DNA of 8,279 nt from Haloferacaceae archaeon (lineage in GTDB: Archaea > Halobacteriota > Halobacteria > Halobacteriales > Haloferacaceae), in NCBI GenBank assembly GCA_028274825.1, contig JAQCMZ010000091.1:1-8279 (forward strand), read 5' to 3'. Below, one piece after another: positions 1 through 5,878 of this stretch. A program made the position numbers and the translations under genes. A model generated the notes under the pieces. It was not told the DNA's origin and did no database searches. It saw only the letters and a program-made list of their open reading frames with translations. Positions within the stretch are counted from its first letter, which is position 1. Each line of letters begins with the position of its first letter.

Positions 1-160
1 CTGCAGGGGTAGTAAGCGTGGCCGAGAACGTGCAAGTAACTCGTGCGGGCGCTGTATCCCCTCCCTACTCACGGCCGCTCGCTGAGGAAGGGGGCTTAGC
101 GACCTCAATTCAGCTAAAGCGGCGACTGTGGCGACAGAACACACACATCAATAGCGAGGG
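1..160. other. G+C-rich foldable non-coding segment upstream of cca
   Basis: No convincing protein gene lies here. The sequence can form several hairpins. Positions 15-24 pair with 72-83 (10 bp including one G-U, with a 2-nt bulge). Positions 94-100 pair with 113-120 (7 bp with one bulged A, 12-nt loop). Positions 126-129 pair with 134-137 around a GGCG loop. A further pairing, 5-9 with 58-62, would cross the first stem, so it is either an alternative fold or a pseudoknot. The segment could be the end of a structured RNA that begins outside the window, a small RNA, or only G+C-rich spacer. I tried RNase P RNA, 7S RNA, tRNA and H/ACA guide RNA and none fitted well enough to call. Strand is unknown. 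Confidence 0.3.
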
Positions 161-164
161 GACC

Positions 165-174
165 GATACGTTTT
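165..174 (+). promoter_or_regulatory. Possible TATA element of cca
   Basis: The string gatacgtttt is centred about 32 nt upstream of the cca ATG. That is where a TATA box would sit for a leaderless or nearly leaderless haloarchaeal mRNA. No Shine-Dalgarno sequence lies just before the ATG, which agrees with a leaderless start. The match to a TATA box is weak. Confidence 0.3.
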
Positions 175-201
175 CCTCCGAACGGTCGAAATTTCCATAG
201 T

Positions 202-1587
202 ATGAGTGAGCTGTCGTCAGTTTTGCGGGCTGTTCGCGAGCGGGTTTCCCCCGATTCTGCCGAACGCGAACAATTAGAGGCGGCTGCGAGCGATCTCACG
301 GATCGCGCACGAGACGCAATTGAAAACCTTCCAGTGGATGCTGAGGTTCTTCGTGTCGGATCGACCGCTCGGGGGACGTGGTTGGCTGGCGACCGTGATA
401 TCGACCTCTTCGTGCGATTCCCTTCCGAACTGGGCTCACAAGCCCTTGAGCAGTACGGACTTGAGGTGGGCCATGCGGTACTCACTGACGGACGCGAAGA
501 GTACGCTGAACACCCGTACGTGACCGGCAGTTACGATGGATTCGACGTCGATCTGGTCCCTTGTTTCGATGTTGCAACGGCAACGGACATTCAGTCATCG
601 GTCGATCGAACACCGTTTCACAACACCTACATTCGAAACCGTCTCGATGACGACTTGGCGACTGACGTGCGCCTTCTTAAGCAGTTTCTCACTGGGATCG
701 GGAGTTATGGGAGCGATCTCAAGACCCGAGGATACTCGGGATATCTGACGGAACTGCTCACGATAGCCCACGGTGGGTTTGTCCCGCTGTTGGAGGCGGC
801 GACAGACTGGACACCGCCGGTGAGACTCGACCCTGAGGGCCACGGTAACATGTCATTCGATGAGCCGTTGGTGTTGATTGATCCGACCGATCCCGAACGG
901 AACGTGGCGGCCGTTTGTGCCACCGAAAACGTCGCTCGACTCCAACATCACGCCCGAGCCTTTCTGGAGACACCCGAAGTAGAACGCTTCTTTCCGCCGT
1001 CCCGAGATCCGCTCAGCCCTGAGGCGGTTACTGACCACATACGCCGGCGGGGGACGACCCCTATTGCCGTTCAGTTTGATTCGCCGGATCTCGTTTCTGA
1101 CCAGTTGTGGCCGCAACTCCGGAAGTCGCTGTCGGGTGTCCGTGACGGGCTTGAAGCCCGCGGATTCGACGTGGTTCGGTCGCGGGCGATGGCAGGTGAT
1201 CAGGCGGTACTGTTTTTCGAACTGAGCGTTGCGAGTCGCCCAGCAATCGCGTATCACGAAGGCCCGCCGGTGAGCGTCCGGAATCACGCCCAGGAATTTT
1301 ACCAGACGTACGCCGAGGAGGCCCCGACAGATACTTCAGACGAGCCCGGACCTGGAGGCGCATACGGCCCACTCATCGATGACGACCGCTACGTCGTCGA
1401 ACGACCCCGGAAATTCACAGATGCCGCGTCATTTCTTGAGAGCGACGATCTGTTAGACGTGAGCCTCGGCGCAGGTCTGGTGGACGCACTTGACAATCGT
1501 GAGGTGATCGTCGAAACAGCGGTCGCCGAGTTGGCGACTGAGTTCGGAGCCGAGTTCCGCGAGTATTTCGAGCCGAGATTCCCCTGA
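202..1587 (+). CDS. cca: CCA-adding enzyme (archaeal class I tRNA nucleotidyltransferase)
   Basis: This cytosolic enzyme adds or repairs the 3'-terminal CCA of tRNAs, using CTP and ATP without a nucleic-acid template. The N-terminal nucleotidyltransferase domain shows the family signature: Gly53-Ser54 followed by Asp66-x-Asp68 in the DRDIDLF context. Asp117 in FDVDLVPCF is the probable third metal-binding carboxylate. The GYSGYLTELL stretch at about 177-186 belongs to the archaeal class I central domain. At 461 residues the length is normal for archaeal CCA enzymes, so the gene appears complete. The ATG at 202 is chosen because it precedes the conserved catalytic domain by about 50 residues and fits a leaderless start. 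It converges on the deacetylase gene with about 130 bp between the stop codons. The tRNA-Arg gene in this window ends without CCA and so depends on this activity. The family assignment is secure; I infer nothing about regulation beyond the weak TATA element. Confidence 0.95.
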   Translation: MSELSSVLRAVRERVSPDSAEREQLEAAASDLTDRARDAIENLPVDAEVLRVGSTARGTWLAGDRDIDLFVRFPSELGSQALEQYGLEVGHAVLTDGREEYAEHPYVTGSYDGFDVDLVPCFDVATATDIQSSVDRTPFHNTYIRNRLDDDLATDVRLLKQFLTGIGSYGSDLKTRGYSGYLTELLTIAHGGFVPLLEAATDWTPPVRLDPEGHGNMSFDEPLVLIDPTDPERNVAAVCATENVARLQHHARAFLETPEVERFFPPSRDPLSPEAVTDHIRRRGTTPIAVQFDSPDLVSDQLWPQLRKSLSGVRDGLEARGFDVVRSRAMAGDQAVLFFELSVASRPAIAYHEGPPVSVRNHAQEFYQTYAEEAPTDTSDEPGPGGAYGPLIDDDRYVVERPRKFTDAASFLESDDLLDVSLGAGLVDALDNREVIVETAVAELATEFGAEFREYFEPRFP

Positions 1588-1588
1588 T

Positions 1589-1714
1589 ATGTCCTCGCAG
1601 ACAGTCACGGTCATCGAATCTCGCCACATCGAATCGCCCCGAATCAAGTCAGACGAAATCCCCCGATCCGTGGATTGTGTGTCATCCCCTCGAGGGGACT
1701 CCCGAGACACGTGA
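1589..1714 (+). CDS. Candidate small ORF directly after cca (41 aa)
   Basis: An ATG begins one base after the cca stop codon and opens a 41-codon frame ending in TGA at 1712-1714. The product would begin MSSQTVTVIESRHIESPRIK. It has about 7 acidic and 6 basic residues, no membrane segment and no CxxC pairs. The near-zero spacing to cca would allow translational coupling, which is the only positive argument. Third-position G+C by eye is no stronger than chance at this length, and the frame crosses the palindrome at 1686-1697, which may instead serve termination. I do not recognise the product. It may be a small protein or a chance ORF in the convergent gap. Confidence 0.25.
   Translation: MSSQTVTVIESRHIESPRIKSDEIPRSVDCVSSPRGDSRDT
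1686..1697. repeat. 12-bp perfect palindrome in the cca/deacetylase convergent gap
   Basis: CCCCTCGAGGGG is a perfect inverted repeat located between the stop codons of two convergent genes. The stem has four G-C pairs at its ends and no T-run follows on either strand, so a role in termination or mRNA 3'-end formation is only suggested by position. Confidence 0.35.
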
Positions 1715-1721
1715 GCACCCG

Positions 1722-2714
1722 TTACCCGAGGTCAAATTCGTCGCGGAGTGTATCACTAAGTTCTACGATATCTTCATCGGGGTCACCATCTGGGGCGACT
1801 GGATCGCGGCCGTCAAAAGTTTCGTGGACGATCTCTACACCCTCCGCAAGCGTGTCAAGGCCGTAACCTCCTTCCAGGATGTAGCCCGTCGGAACGTCGA
1901 GCCGCCGGAGCTGGTCGGTCATCACGGCGTATCCCTCTGTGGACAGACGCATTCGCGAGATGGGATCGTCGCGGTGTGCGTCGAAGCCTGCGGAGACGAT
2001 GAGTAGATCGGGATCAAACTGAACTAACGCCGGGACAATCACTGTCTCCACGGCATGGAGGAACTCGGGATCGTCTGCGCCGGCCGGGAGTGGGACGTTC
2101 AGCGTCGTTCCCTCGCCGGCGTCTCGACCCGTCTCAGAGCGGGCGCCTGTCCCAGGATACAGCCCGGTTTCGTGGATTGATGCGTAGAAGACATCCCCCC
2201 GGTCGAAGAAGAGATCTTGCGTGCCGTTTCCGTGGTGGACGTCCCAGTCGAAGATCGCCACCCGATCAGCCGCCTGGTCAAGTGCCGACTGAGCGGCGAC
2301 GGCGGCGTTATTGAAAAAGCAAAATCCCATAGCGTTGTCGGAGACGGCGTGATGGCCCGGTGGCCGCCCCAGTGCGAAAGGGGTGTCTCGGCCATCGGCT
2401 CCCCCGAGAGCAGTCAGGGCAGCCCACTCGGCCAGCCCACTTGAGGCAAGTGCAGCCCCCCATGTTGCCTCGCTGGCGACGGTATCGGCGTCCCAGTCAC
2501 CACCGCCATTCTCGCAGAACGACTTCAGGTTCTGCACGTACCTGGGATCGTGAATCCGGCCGACCGACTCCAGCGTCGACGGCTCTGGGTCGCGGTACAC
2601 GACGCTGTGGTGCCGCTGGAGACCTTGCCGAATTGTGTGGAGTCGGTCAGCAGTCTCCGGATGGCGCTGGCCGGTATCGTGGCCGAGACACTGTTTGGTG
2701 TAGCCAAACTGCAT
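1722..2714 (-). CDS. Histone deacetylase / acetylpolyamine amidohydrolase superfamily enzyme
   Basis: This is a zinc-dependent amide hydrolase of the arginase/deacetylase fold that removes acetyl groups from lysine side chains or from small acetylated amines. The 330 residues carry the complete catalytic set. RPPGHH supplies the paired His121-His122. FDWDVHHGNGT supplies zinc ligands Asp158 and His160. SAGFDAH supplies zinc ligand Asp245, and EGGYGL supplies the transition-state Tyr284. An active enzyme is therefore expected. The length suits a single-domain class I/II-like enzyme with no extra regulatory domain or signal peptide. Its ATG shares one base with the histone stop codon (TAATG), so it is probably co-transcribed and translationally coupled to the histone. 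In Haloferax the corresponding gene is called hdaI, from memory. Substrate cannot be read from sequence: the histone, other proteins and acetylpolyamines all remain possible. The C-terminal ~25 residues are acidic and not part of the catalytic core. Confidence 0.93.
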   Translation of the reverse strand: MQFGYTKQCLGHDTGQRHPETADRLHTIRQGLQRHHSVVYRDPEPSTLESVGRIHDPRYVQNLKSFCENGGGDWDADTVASEATWGAALASSGLAEWAALTALGGADGRDTPFALGRPPGHHAVSDNAMGFCFFNNAAVAAQSALDQAADRVAIFDWDVHHGNGTQDLFFDRGDVFYASIHETGLYPGTGARSETGRDAGEGTTLNVPLPAGADDPEFLHAVETVIVPALVQFDPDLLIVSAGFDAHRDDPISRMRLSTEGYAVMTDQLRRLDVPTGYILEGGYGLDTLAEGVEIVHETFDGRDPVAPDGDPDEDIVELSDTLRDEFDLG

Positions 2715-3145
2715 TACTGAAACAGATGAAAGTACGTCTCGATATCCTCCTCTTGAATCGTCCGTCGCTCGGCGTGTCTGGCCAGCGTCACGGCAGCAGC
2801 GGCGACGGTATCGGCGTATTCTTCGAGGATATCAGCCAATGCGATCCGAGCACTCATACCGACGCGATACTGGTCGTCGATCTGAAGTCGTGCGATCCGG
2901 TCGACTGGGGCGATCGGCAGCGTCAGTTCCTCACGGTCAACCACCTGTTCGACGCCAAAATCGTCTGCCATCAGGGTCTTGCGACCGTCCGCAGTTGCGC
3001 GCTCGGCAGCGTCGATCGTGAGTTCTGCCCCGTGATTTTGGATCCGTCGTGCCAGCTCCTCGGCGGCGTCAGCGCTCACCCGTAGATTGCCTGCATTCCG
3101 TCGAATGATTGTATCGACGGGGGCGAACGGCAGCTCGACACTCAT
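2714..3145 (-). CDS. Archaeal histone, tandem double histone fold
   Basis: This DNA-binding chromatin protein of 143 residues contains two histone folds fused head to tail, the usual haloarchaeal form, so one chain makes an intramolecular dimer. Fold 1 spans about residues 4-66 and starts LPFAPVDTIIRR. Fold 2 spans about 74-140 and starts LPIAPVDRIAR. Each ends with the characteristic Arg-Thr/Lys-Thr loop plus acidic helix: GRKTLMADD near 54-62 and RRTIQEED near 127-134. There is no N-terminal tail. The frame stays open upstream to 3250, but the ATG at 3145 is chosen because the histone fold begins at once and a TATA box lies about 27 nt before it, which would make the mRNA leaderless. The protein contains only one lysine, Lys56, its basic residues being almost all Arg. 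The gene lies downstream of rpa and overlaps the deacetylase start by one base. Haloferax names this gene hstA and Halobacterium hpyA, from memory. Confidence 0.93.
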   Translation of the reverse strand: MSVELPFAPVDTIIRRNAGNLRVSADAAEELARRIQNHGAELTIDAAERATADGRKTLMADDFGVEQVVDREELTLPIAPVDRIARLQIDDQYRVGMSARIALADILEEYADTVAAAAVTLARHAERRTIQEEDIETYFHLFQ

Positions 3146-3168
3146 ACACAGTAAAGCGTTTGTGCGTC

Positions 3169-3184
3169 GTATAACATTTTTTAT
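3169..3184 (-). promoter_or_regulatory. TATA-box promoter of the histone-deacetylase unit
   Basis: On the minus strand an A-rich tract and TTATAC lie in the 105-bp gap between rpa and the histone. TTATAC is centred about 26-27 nt upstream of the histone ATG, the normal TATA-to-transcription-start distance in archaea. The transcript would therefore begin at or next to the start codon. This gives the histone and deacetylase a promoter of their own, whether or not rpa reads through. Confidence 0.65.
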
Positions 3185-3250
3185 TGGAGTGACGTAGCCT
3201 CGATTCAGCCACTGCGGCGATCGACGACCGCACAATTGAGTGGCCACCAC

Positions 3251-4828
3251 TCAGAACACTTCGTCAGCGTCGATCCGACCATCGTGTTCGGTTCCGCGAA
3301 CGGTCACCTCTTCGCCCAACCGGAGTGTTGCCTCCGTATTCACGCTTTTCGTCTGCGTGCCGTCATCGAGGACGACCGGATCACCCGCCTGTACGACCGT
3401 CCCGGTGAACTCCTTCTCTCCAGCCGTCTCGGCTGAGGCTGTCGCGGCTGCTCTTCCACCGCTCGTGGTCCCTCCAGATTCTGTTGTCGACCCGGAAGCA
3501 GATCCAGATTGGGTGGGAGCCGAGGACCCGACGCTACCGGTTGTCTCGGTTTCAGGGCGGTCTTTCGTACCGGAAGATGGCCCGTCGTCATCTCCGGCAT
3601 CTCCACCGAATGCACCGAGTCCTCTCTCGGCTGAGGTATCTGTGTCACCCCCGGAGTCTGTCTCTGAGCTGGGACCAGAGTCAATACCAGAGCCAGAGCC
3701 AGCGCCAGCATCAGAACTGACGTGTTCGCTGACGACGCTCACCGTCGACCGCCAGCCAGCGGATGCTTCGAGGTCGTCCCGGAAGCCGTCTTGAATCTCG
3801 GCATCAGTCACCACGACATTATTGGCCAACTCAATATTCCGGTCGGCTTTATCGCCCCATAGCGCGACTCTGATCTCTCCAGTGTCGTCTTTGATGCGGA
3901 CGTTTCTCACCTGCCCGGTCGAGCCGTCGTCCCGGTCGAAGGTCCGTTTCGGGTCAGTCTCGATAACACCACCGCCGATATCGGCAATATCGTCCAGTTC
4001 CAGCGTTTCGATAGCCGAAGTTTCGGGGACGTATTCGATATCGGTATCGATCTCTTCGACAGCACCTCGCTCGCCGACGTGAAGTTCGAGATCGCCGTCT
4101 CGTTCACGAACGTACCCGTCAACCACCTCAATCGAGTCGTCACTGGTGAGTTCAGTCGCGCGATCGGCCATCCCGTCCCAGAGGGTGACTCGGACGCGGC
4201 CCGTTTCGTCGCCAACCACGAGATTCGACACTCGACCCTCACTCCCGTCGTCCCGGTCGAAGGTTCTGACCTGTTCGGTGTCGAGCACTGTGGCCATCAG
4301 GTTCACGTCAGATATGCCAAGCGAGAGGTCGCCGACATCGTAGGTGTCCTGAATCTGAACCTCTATCTCGGCGTCCGGCTCGGGTTCTGCCTTGTCGACG
4401 CTGACTTCAAGCCCGCTGTACCCTTCTTTCGGACGGCCCTTGACGCGAAGGACATCACCAACGGCGAGTTCGTCGGGTGCAGAATCCGCCATTTTATCCC
4501 AGAGTGCGGCTCGTACTTGCCCGGAGGCATCGGCGATGTCGATATTGCAGACTTTTCCGTCAACGTCCTCGTCATCGTCACGTTCGAACGTTCGAATGTC
4601 GCCGATCGAGAGAATCTTCCCGAGGAATTTCACCTCATCCATTCCGGGTGCGATGTCGGCAATCGAGTCGACCTCCTGATCGTCGAGTTCGTGTTCGATA
4701 AGCATCGCCGCTGTCTCCTCGTCGGCGAGCCCACCCATCTGCTCGACTTTGTCCTCGACAGCCTCTTTGAACCGCTCGTAAGAGACGTCCGTCTCGATAT
4801 CCTCATAGACGTCCTTGATCACTCCCAT
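3251..4828 (-). CDS. rpa2: Replication protein A-like ssDNA-binding protein with three OB folds
   Basis: This protein binds single-stranded DNA in replication and repair. The 525 residues begin with a helical acidic N-terminal segment (about 1-60). Three OB folds follow at about 62-146, 170-255 and 277-345. Each carries the same block, RTF-x-RDD, then G-x-V-x-N, then a short acidic turn and VRxxLWD-x-MAD, at 79-115, 188-222 and 295-329; copy 3 reads LWGDKAD. A Ser/Gly/Thr/Asp-rich low-complexity linker spans about 370-470. A small C-terminal beta-rich domain (about 472-525) may be a fourth OB-like unit. The only cysteine is Cys94, so there is no zinc finger, unlike some archaeal RPA large subunits. 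ATG 4828 is the first start and leads directly into the conserved N-terminus. The histone gene follows 105 bp downstream on the same strand. The symbol rests on resemblance in architecture and context to Haloferax rpa2 and could instead be written rpa. Confidence 0.9.
   Translation of the reverse strand: MGVIKDVYEDIETDVSYERFKEAVEDKVEQMGGLADEETAAMLIEHELDDQEVDSIADIAPGMDEVKFLGKILSIGDIRTFERDDDEDVDGKVCNIDIADASGQVRAALWDKMADSAPDELAVGDVLRVKGRPKEGYSGLEVSVDKAEPEPDAEIEVQIQDTYDVGDLSLGISDVNLMATVLDTEQVRTFDRDDGSEGRVSNLVVGDETGRVRVTLWDGMADRATELTSDDSIEVVDGYVRERDGDLELHVGERGAVEEIDTDIEYVPETSAIETLELDDIADIGGGVIETDPKRTFDRDDGSTGQVRNVRIKDDTGEIRVALWGDKADRNIELANNVVVTDAEIQDGFRDDLEASAGWRSTVSVVSEHVSSDAGAGSGSGIDSGPSSETDSGGDTDTSAERGLGAFGGDAGDDDGPSSGTKDRPETETTGSVGSSAPTQSGSASGSTTESGGTTSGGRAAATASAETAGEKEFTGTVVQAGDPVVLDDGTQTKSVNTEATLRLGEEVTVRGTEHDGRIDADEVF
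3687..3710 (-). repeat. Hexanucleotide tandem repeat in the RPA linker
   Basis: Four consecutive 6-bp units (ccagag, ccagag, ccagcg, ccagca on the plus strand) encode Ala-Gly-Ala-Gly-Ser-Gly-Ser-Gly at residues 374-381 of RPA. A gain or loss of units would keep frame and only change linker length by two residues. Confidence 0.8.
3924..4264 (-). repeat. 20-bp identical direct repeats in OB fold 2 and OB fold 3 of rpa
   Basis: The same 20 bases (ccgtcgtcccggtcgaaggt on the plus strand) occur at 3924-3943 and 4245-4264. They encode the shared TFDRDDG motif. The first OB fold carries only a diverged copy near 4580. The repeat reflects the internal duplication of the OB domain. Confidence 0.85.
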
Positions 4829-4855
4829 ACTACCACTAACACACGGATACGTCGC

Positions 4856-4863
4856 GCATAAGC
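4856..4863 (-). promoter_or_regulatory. Possible TATA element of rpa
   Basis: GCTTATGC on the minus strand is centred about 32 nt upstream of the rpa ATG. With archaeal spacing, transcription would start within a few bases of the start codon. No ribosome-binding site is visible before the ATG, which agrees with a leaderless or very short-leader mRNA. Confidence 0.4.
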
Positions 4864-5307
4864 GTTGTCCTTGGTCACCTTTCGTCGCGTCATCCCGTGG
4901 TTTCTAGCCGGCGACTCGTGCCGGCACTGAAGAAGGTGAATCCCGTTTTCATCTGATTGTGTCGTCGCTTCTGCCCGGCTCACAGCCCGCGAGGGCCGCC
5001 AACACGAGAGCGTTGCCCGTCGTGTCGACAGGCATGACAGGCCGAGTGTCTCGAAGTTGGCCCGCGAGATACTTCACGAGTGCCTGATCCTCTCGTGAGG
5101 TGGTGGGCTTCCATCCGCGATCTCCACTCACTCGTGCACGGGGAGGGATTTCTCAGTATGCGTTACGTCTCAGGGTCTTCGCCGGCGGCTCTACCGACAT
5201 TTCCAAAGCGAGTTCTGATCTCTCTGTCGTGTCCGTCTTGAACTGATCTGCTGGCCTACCGCTTGTATCGTAACGGTCTTACGTGGCTCTAAAATATGTT
5301 GAGATGA
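4864..5307. other. Intergenic stretch between rpa and tRNA-Arg
   Basis: No convincing protein gene is present. The best frame is on the minus strand, 5131-4949, with a GTG start and 60 codons; the reading frame is closed by a TGA just upstream at 5155-5153. Its product has about eight acidic and eight basic residues and resembles nothing I recognise. It includes a plausible globular stretch (PVDTTGNALVLAALAG), so a decayed or very small gene cannot be excluded. Near the tRNA the DNA becomes A+T-rich (ctaaaatatg at 5289-5298). Confidence 0.4.
5276..5298 (+). promoter_or_regulatory. Possible promoter region of tRNA-Arg
   Basis: TTACG at 5279-5283 lies about 27 nt before the mature tRNA 5' end, the expected TATA distance for a transcript with little leader, but it is a poor match. 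The stronger A+T stretch aaaatatg at 5291-5298 lies only 10-17 nt upstream, too close unless transcription begins inside the tRNA. The exact element is uncertain. Confidence 0.25.
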
Positions 5308-5380
5308 GTCCTGGTAGGGTAGTGGACTATCCTCTTGGCTTGCGGAGCCAGGGACCGGAGTTCAAATCTCCGTCAGGACG
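5308..5380 (+). tRNA. tRNA-Arg (anticodon GCG)
   Basis: A complete 73-nt cloverleaf folds here. The acceptor stem is 5308-5314 with 5373-5379 (7 bp including one terminal G-U). The D arm is 5317-5320 with 5330-5333 and has a canonical loop (A14, G15, G18-G19, A20, A21). The anticodon stem is 5335-5339 with 5347-5351, and its 7-nt loop carries GCG at 5342-5344 after U33. The T stem is 5356-5360 with 5368-5372 around TTCAAAT, and the discriminator is G5380. A20 and the GCG anticodon agree with arginine identity, reading CGC and CGU. The D stem has a G10-U25 wobble and a U13-U22 apposition. No intron is present and CCA is not encoded, so the end must be added by the cca product. A short T-run at 5388-5391 may terminate transcription. 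Confidence 0.95.
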
Positions 5381-5387
5381 TACCGGC

Positions 5388-5391
5388 TTTT
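5388..5391 (+). terminator. Short T-run after tRNA-Arg
   Basis: Four T residues in cttttc follow the tRNA 3' end by seven bases. Archaeal RNA polymerase can terminate at short T-runs without a hairpin. Four T residues is minimal, so this is a tentative call. Confidence 0.3.
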
Positions 5392-5820
5392 CGGCGTTAC
5401 AATGTCTTTTCGTCAGTGATGATACCAGAGAGCGTGGGAACCAAACTGAAAGGGTGTGGACGAATCCTCACCCGCTGTCACGGTAGTCCAGTCACTACTG
5501 AACTGACAGCGTGATAGCGGAAGCCCCCAGTTTAGTAGTTCACAGAAGTATTGGGCGTCCTCGGTGGCAAAGACAAGAGAGACGCGCTCTTGAGCTGTGC
5601 CGTCTCGGTTCGACCAGAGGTTTCGTTAATCACTACAGGGGTGGGTCTGAGCGGGAGGCCCGACCTCCACGCTCCACCCCGCGTTACCGCAGGAGCGTTC
5701 ACCTATCGACGGAGTTCAGACTATCGTGCTCCTCGGGAGACATTCGTTGATCGGGGACTCAACACCGGAAGAGACCCGTAGCATCGAATCTTCATCTGTC
5801 ATCGGATCATGAACGTTCAG
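5392..5820. other. Non-coding stretch between tRNA-Arg and the stress protein gene
   Basis: Apart from the hairpin at 5473-5511 I see no gene here. Plus-strand frames of 76-79 codons at 5511-5750 and 5551-5781 overlap each other, are rich in Arg and Pro, and lack the acidic composition of the true genes in this window, so I treat them as chance. No copy of the tRNA 3' end was found that would mark an integration site. Confidence 0.45.
5473..5511. repeat. 39-nt two-tier hairpin downstream of tRNA-Arg
   Basis: CGCTGTCA at 5473-5480 pairs perfectly with TGACAGCG at 5504-5511. Inside it, GGTAGT (5482-5487) pairs with ACTACT (5494-5499) with one G-U, closing a 6-nt loop (CCAGTC). The two stems are separated by a 1 x 4 internal loop. 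With 14 base pairs this is the strongest hairpin I found outside the tRNA. It could be an RNA structural element, a remnant of an insertion-sequence end, or a protein-binding dyad. No transposase remains nearby. Confidence 0.6.
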
Positions 5821-5825
5821 CACAA

Positions 5826-5837
5826 AATTTTATAATC
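5826..5837 (+). promoter_or_regulatory. TATA-box promoter of the universal stress protein gene
   Basis: TTTATAAT at 5829-5836, preceded by the A-rich string cacaaaa, is the best TATA match in the window. With about 25 nt spacing, transcription would start near 5858-5862, giving a leader of roughly 17-20 nt. A G-rich string (ggtgagg, 5856-5862) sits at the expected start of the leader, too far from the ATG for a typical Shine-Dalgarno sequence. Confidence 0.6.
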
Positions 5838-5878
5838 GGTAGTGAAAATGACTGTGGTGAGGTTTGTGATTAACTATC

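Noticed and set aside
1..140. Resemblance to fragments of RNase P RNA (GUAA-type hairpin near 31-46 and GGCTTA near 93-98) or to an H/ACA guide RNA
   Set aside because: The conserved RNase P cores are not present in the right order or spacing. For H/ACA, no ACA box sits just after the lower stem and I could not find guide segments complementary to the expected 23S rRNA targets.
853..1287. 144-codon minus-strand frame inside cca
   Set aside because: It is antisense to the conserved CCA-adding enzyme, and its product is basic, unlike haloarchaeal proteins.
2360..3085. 241-codon plus-strand frame opposite the deacetylase and histone genes
   Set aside because: It lies antisense to two securely identified genes and its product is Arg-, Ser- and His-rich without any motif. 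It is a shadow of high G+C coding DNA.
3240..3794. 184-codon plus-strand frame rich in Pro, Ser and Glu opposite the RPA C-terminus
   Set aside because: Its composition mirrors the repetitive Ser/Gly/Asp linker codons of RPA on the other strand. No start signals or domain are visible.
4581..4596. Tandem palindromic string cgttcgaacgttcgaa
   Set aside because: It lies inside rpa and simply encodes Arg-Thr-Phe-Glu-Arg of the first OB repeat, so codon choice explains it.
4079..4861. 260-codon plus-strand frame opposite the RPA OB folds
   Set aside because: It is fully antisense to three clear OB repeats and shows no independent family features.
5511..5781. Overlapping 76-79 codon plus-strand frames as possible transposase remnants
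   Set aside because: I looked for TnpB-like cysteine pairs and other transposase motifs in the translated frames and found none. The composition is Arg/Pro-rich.
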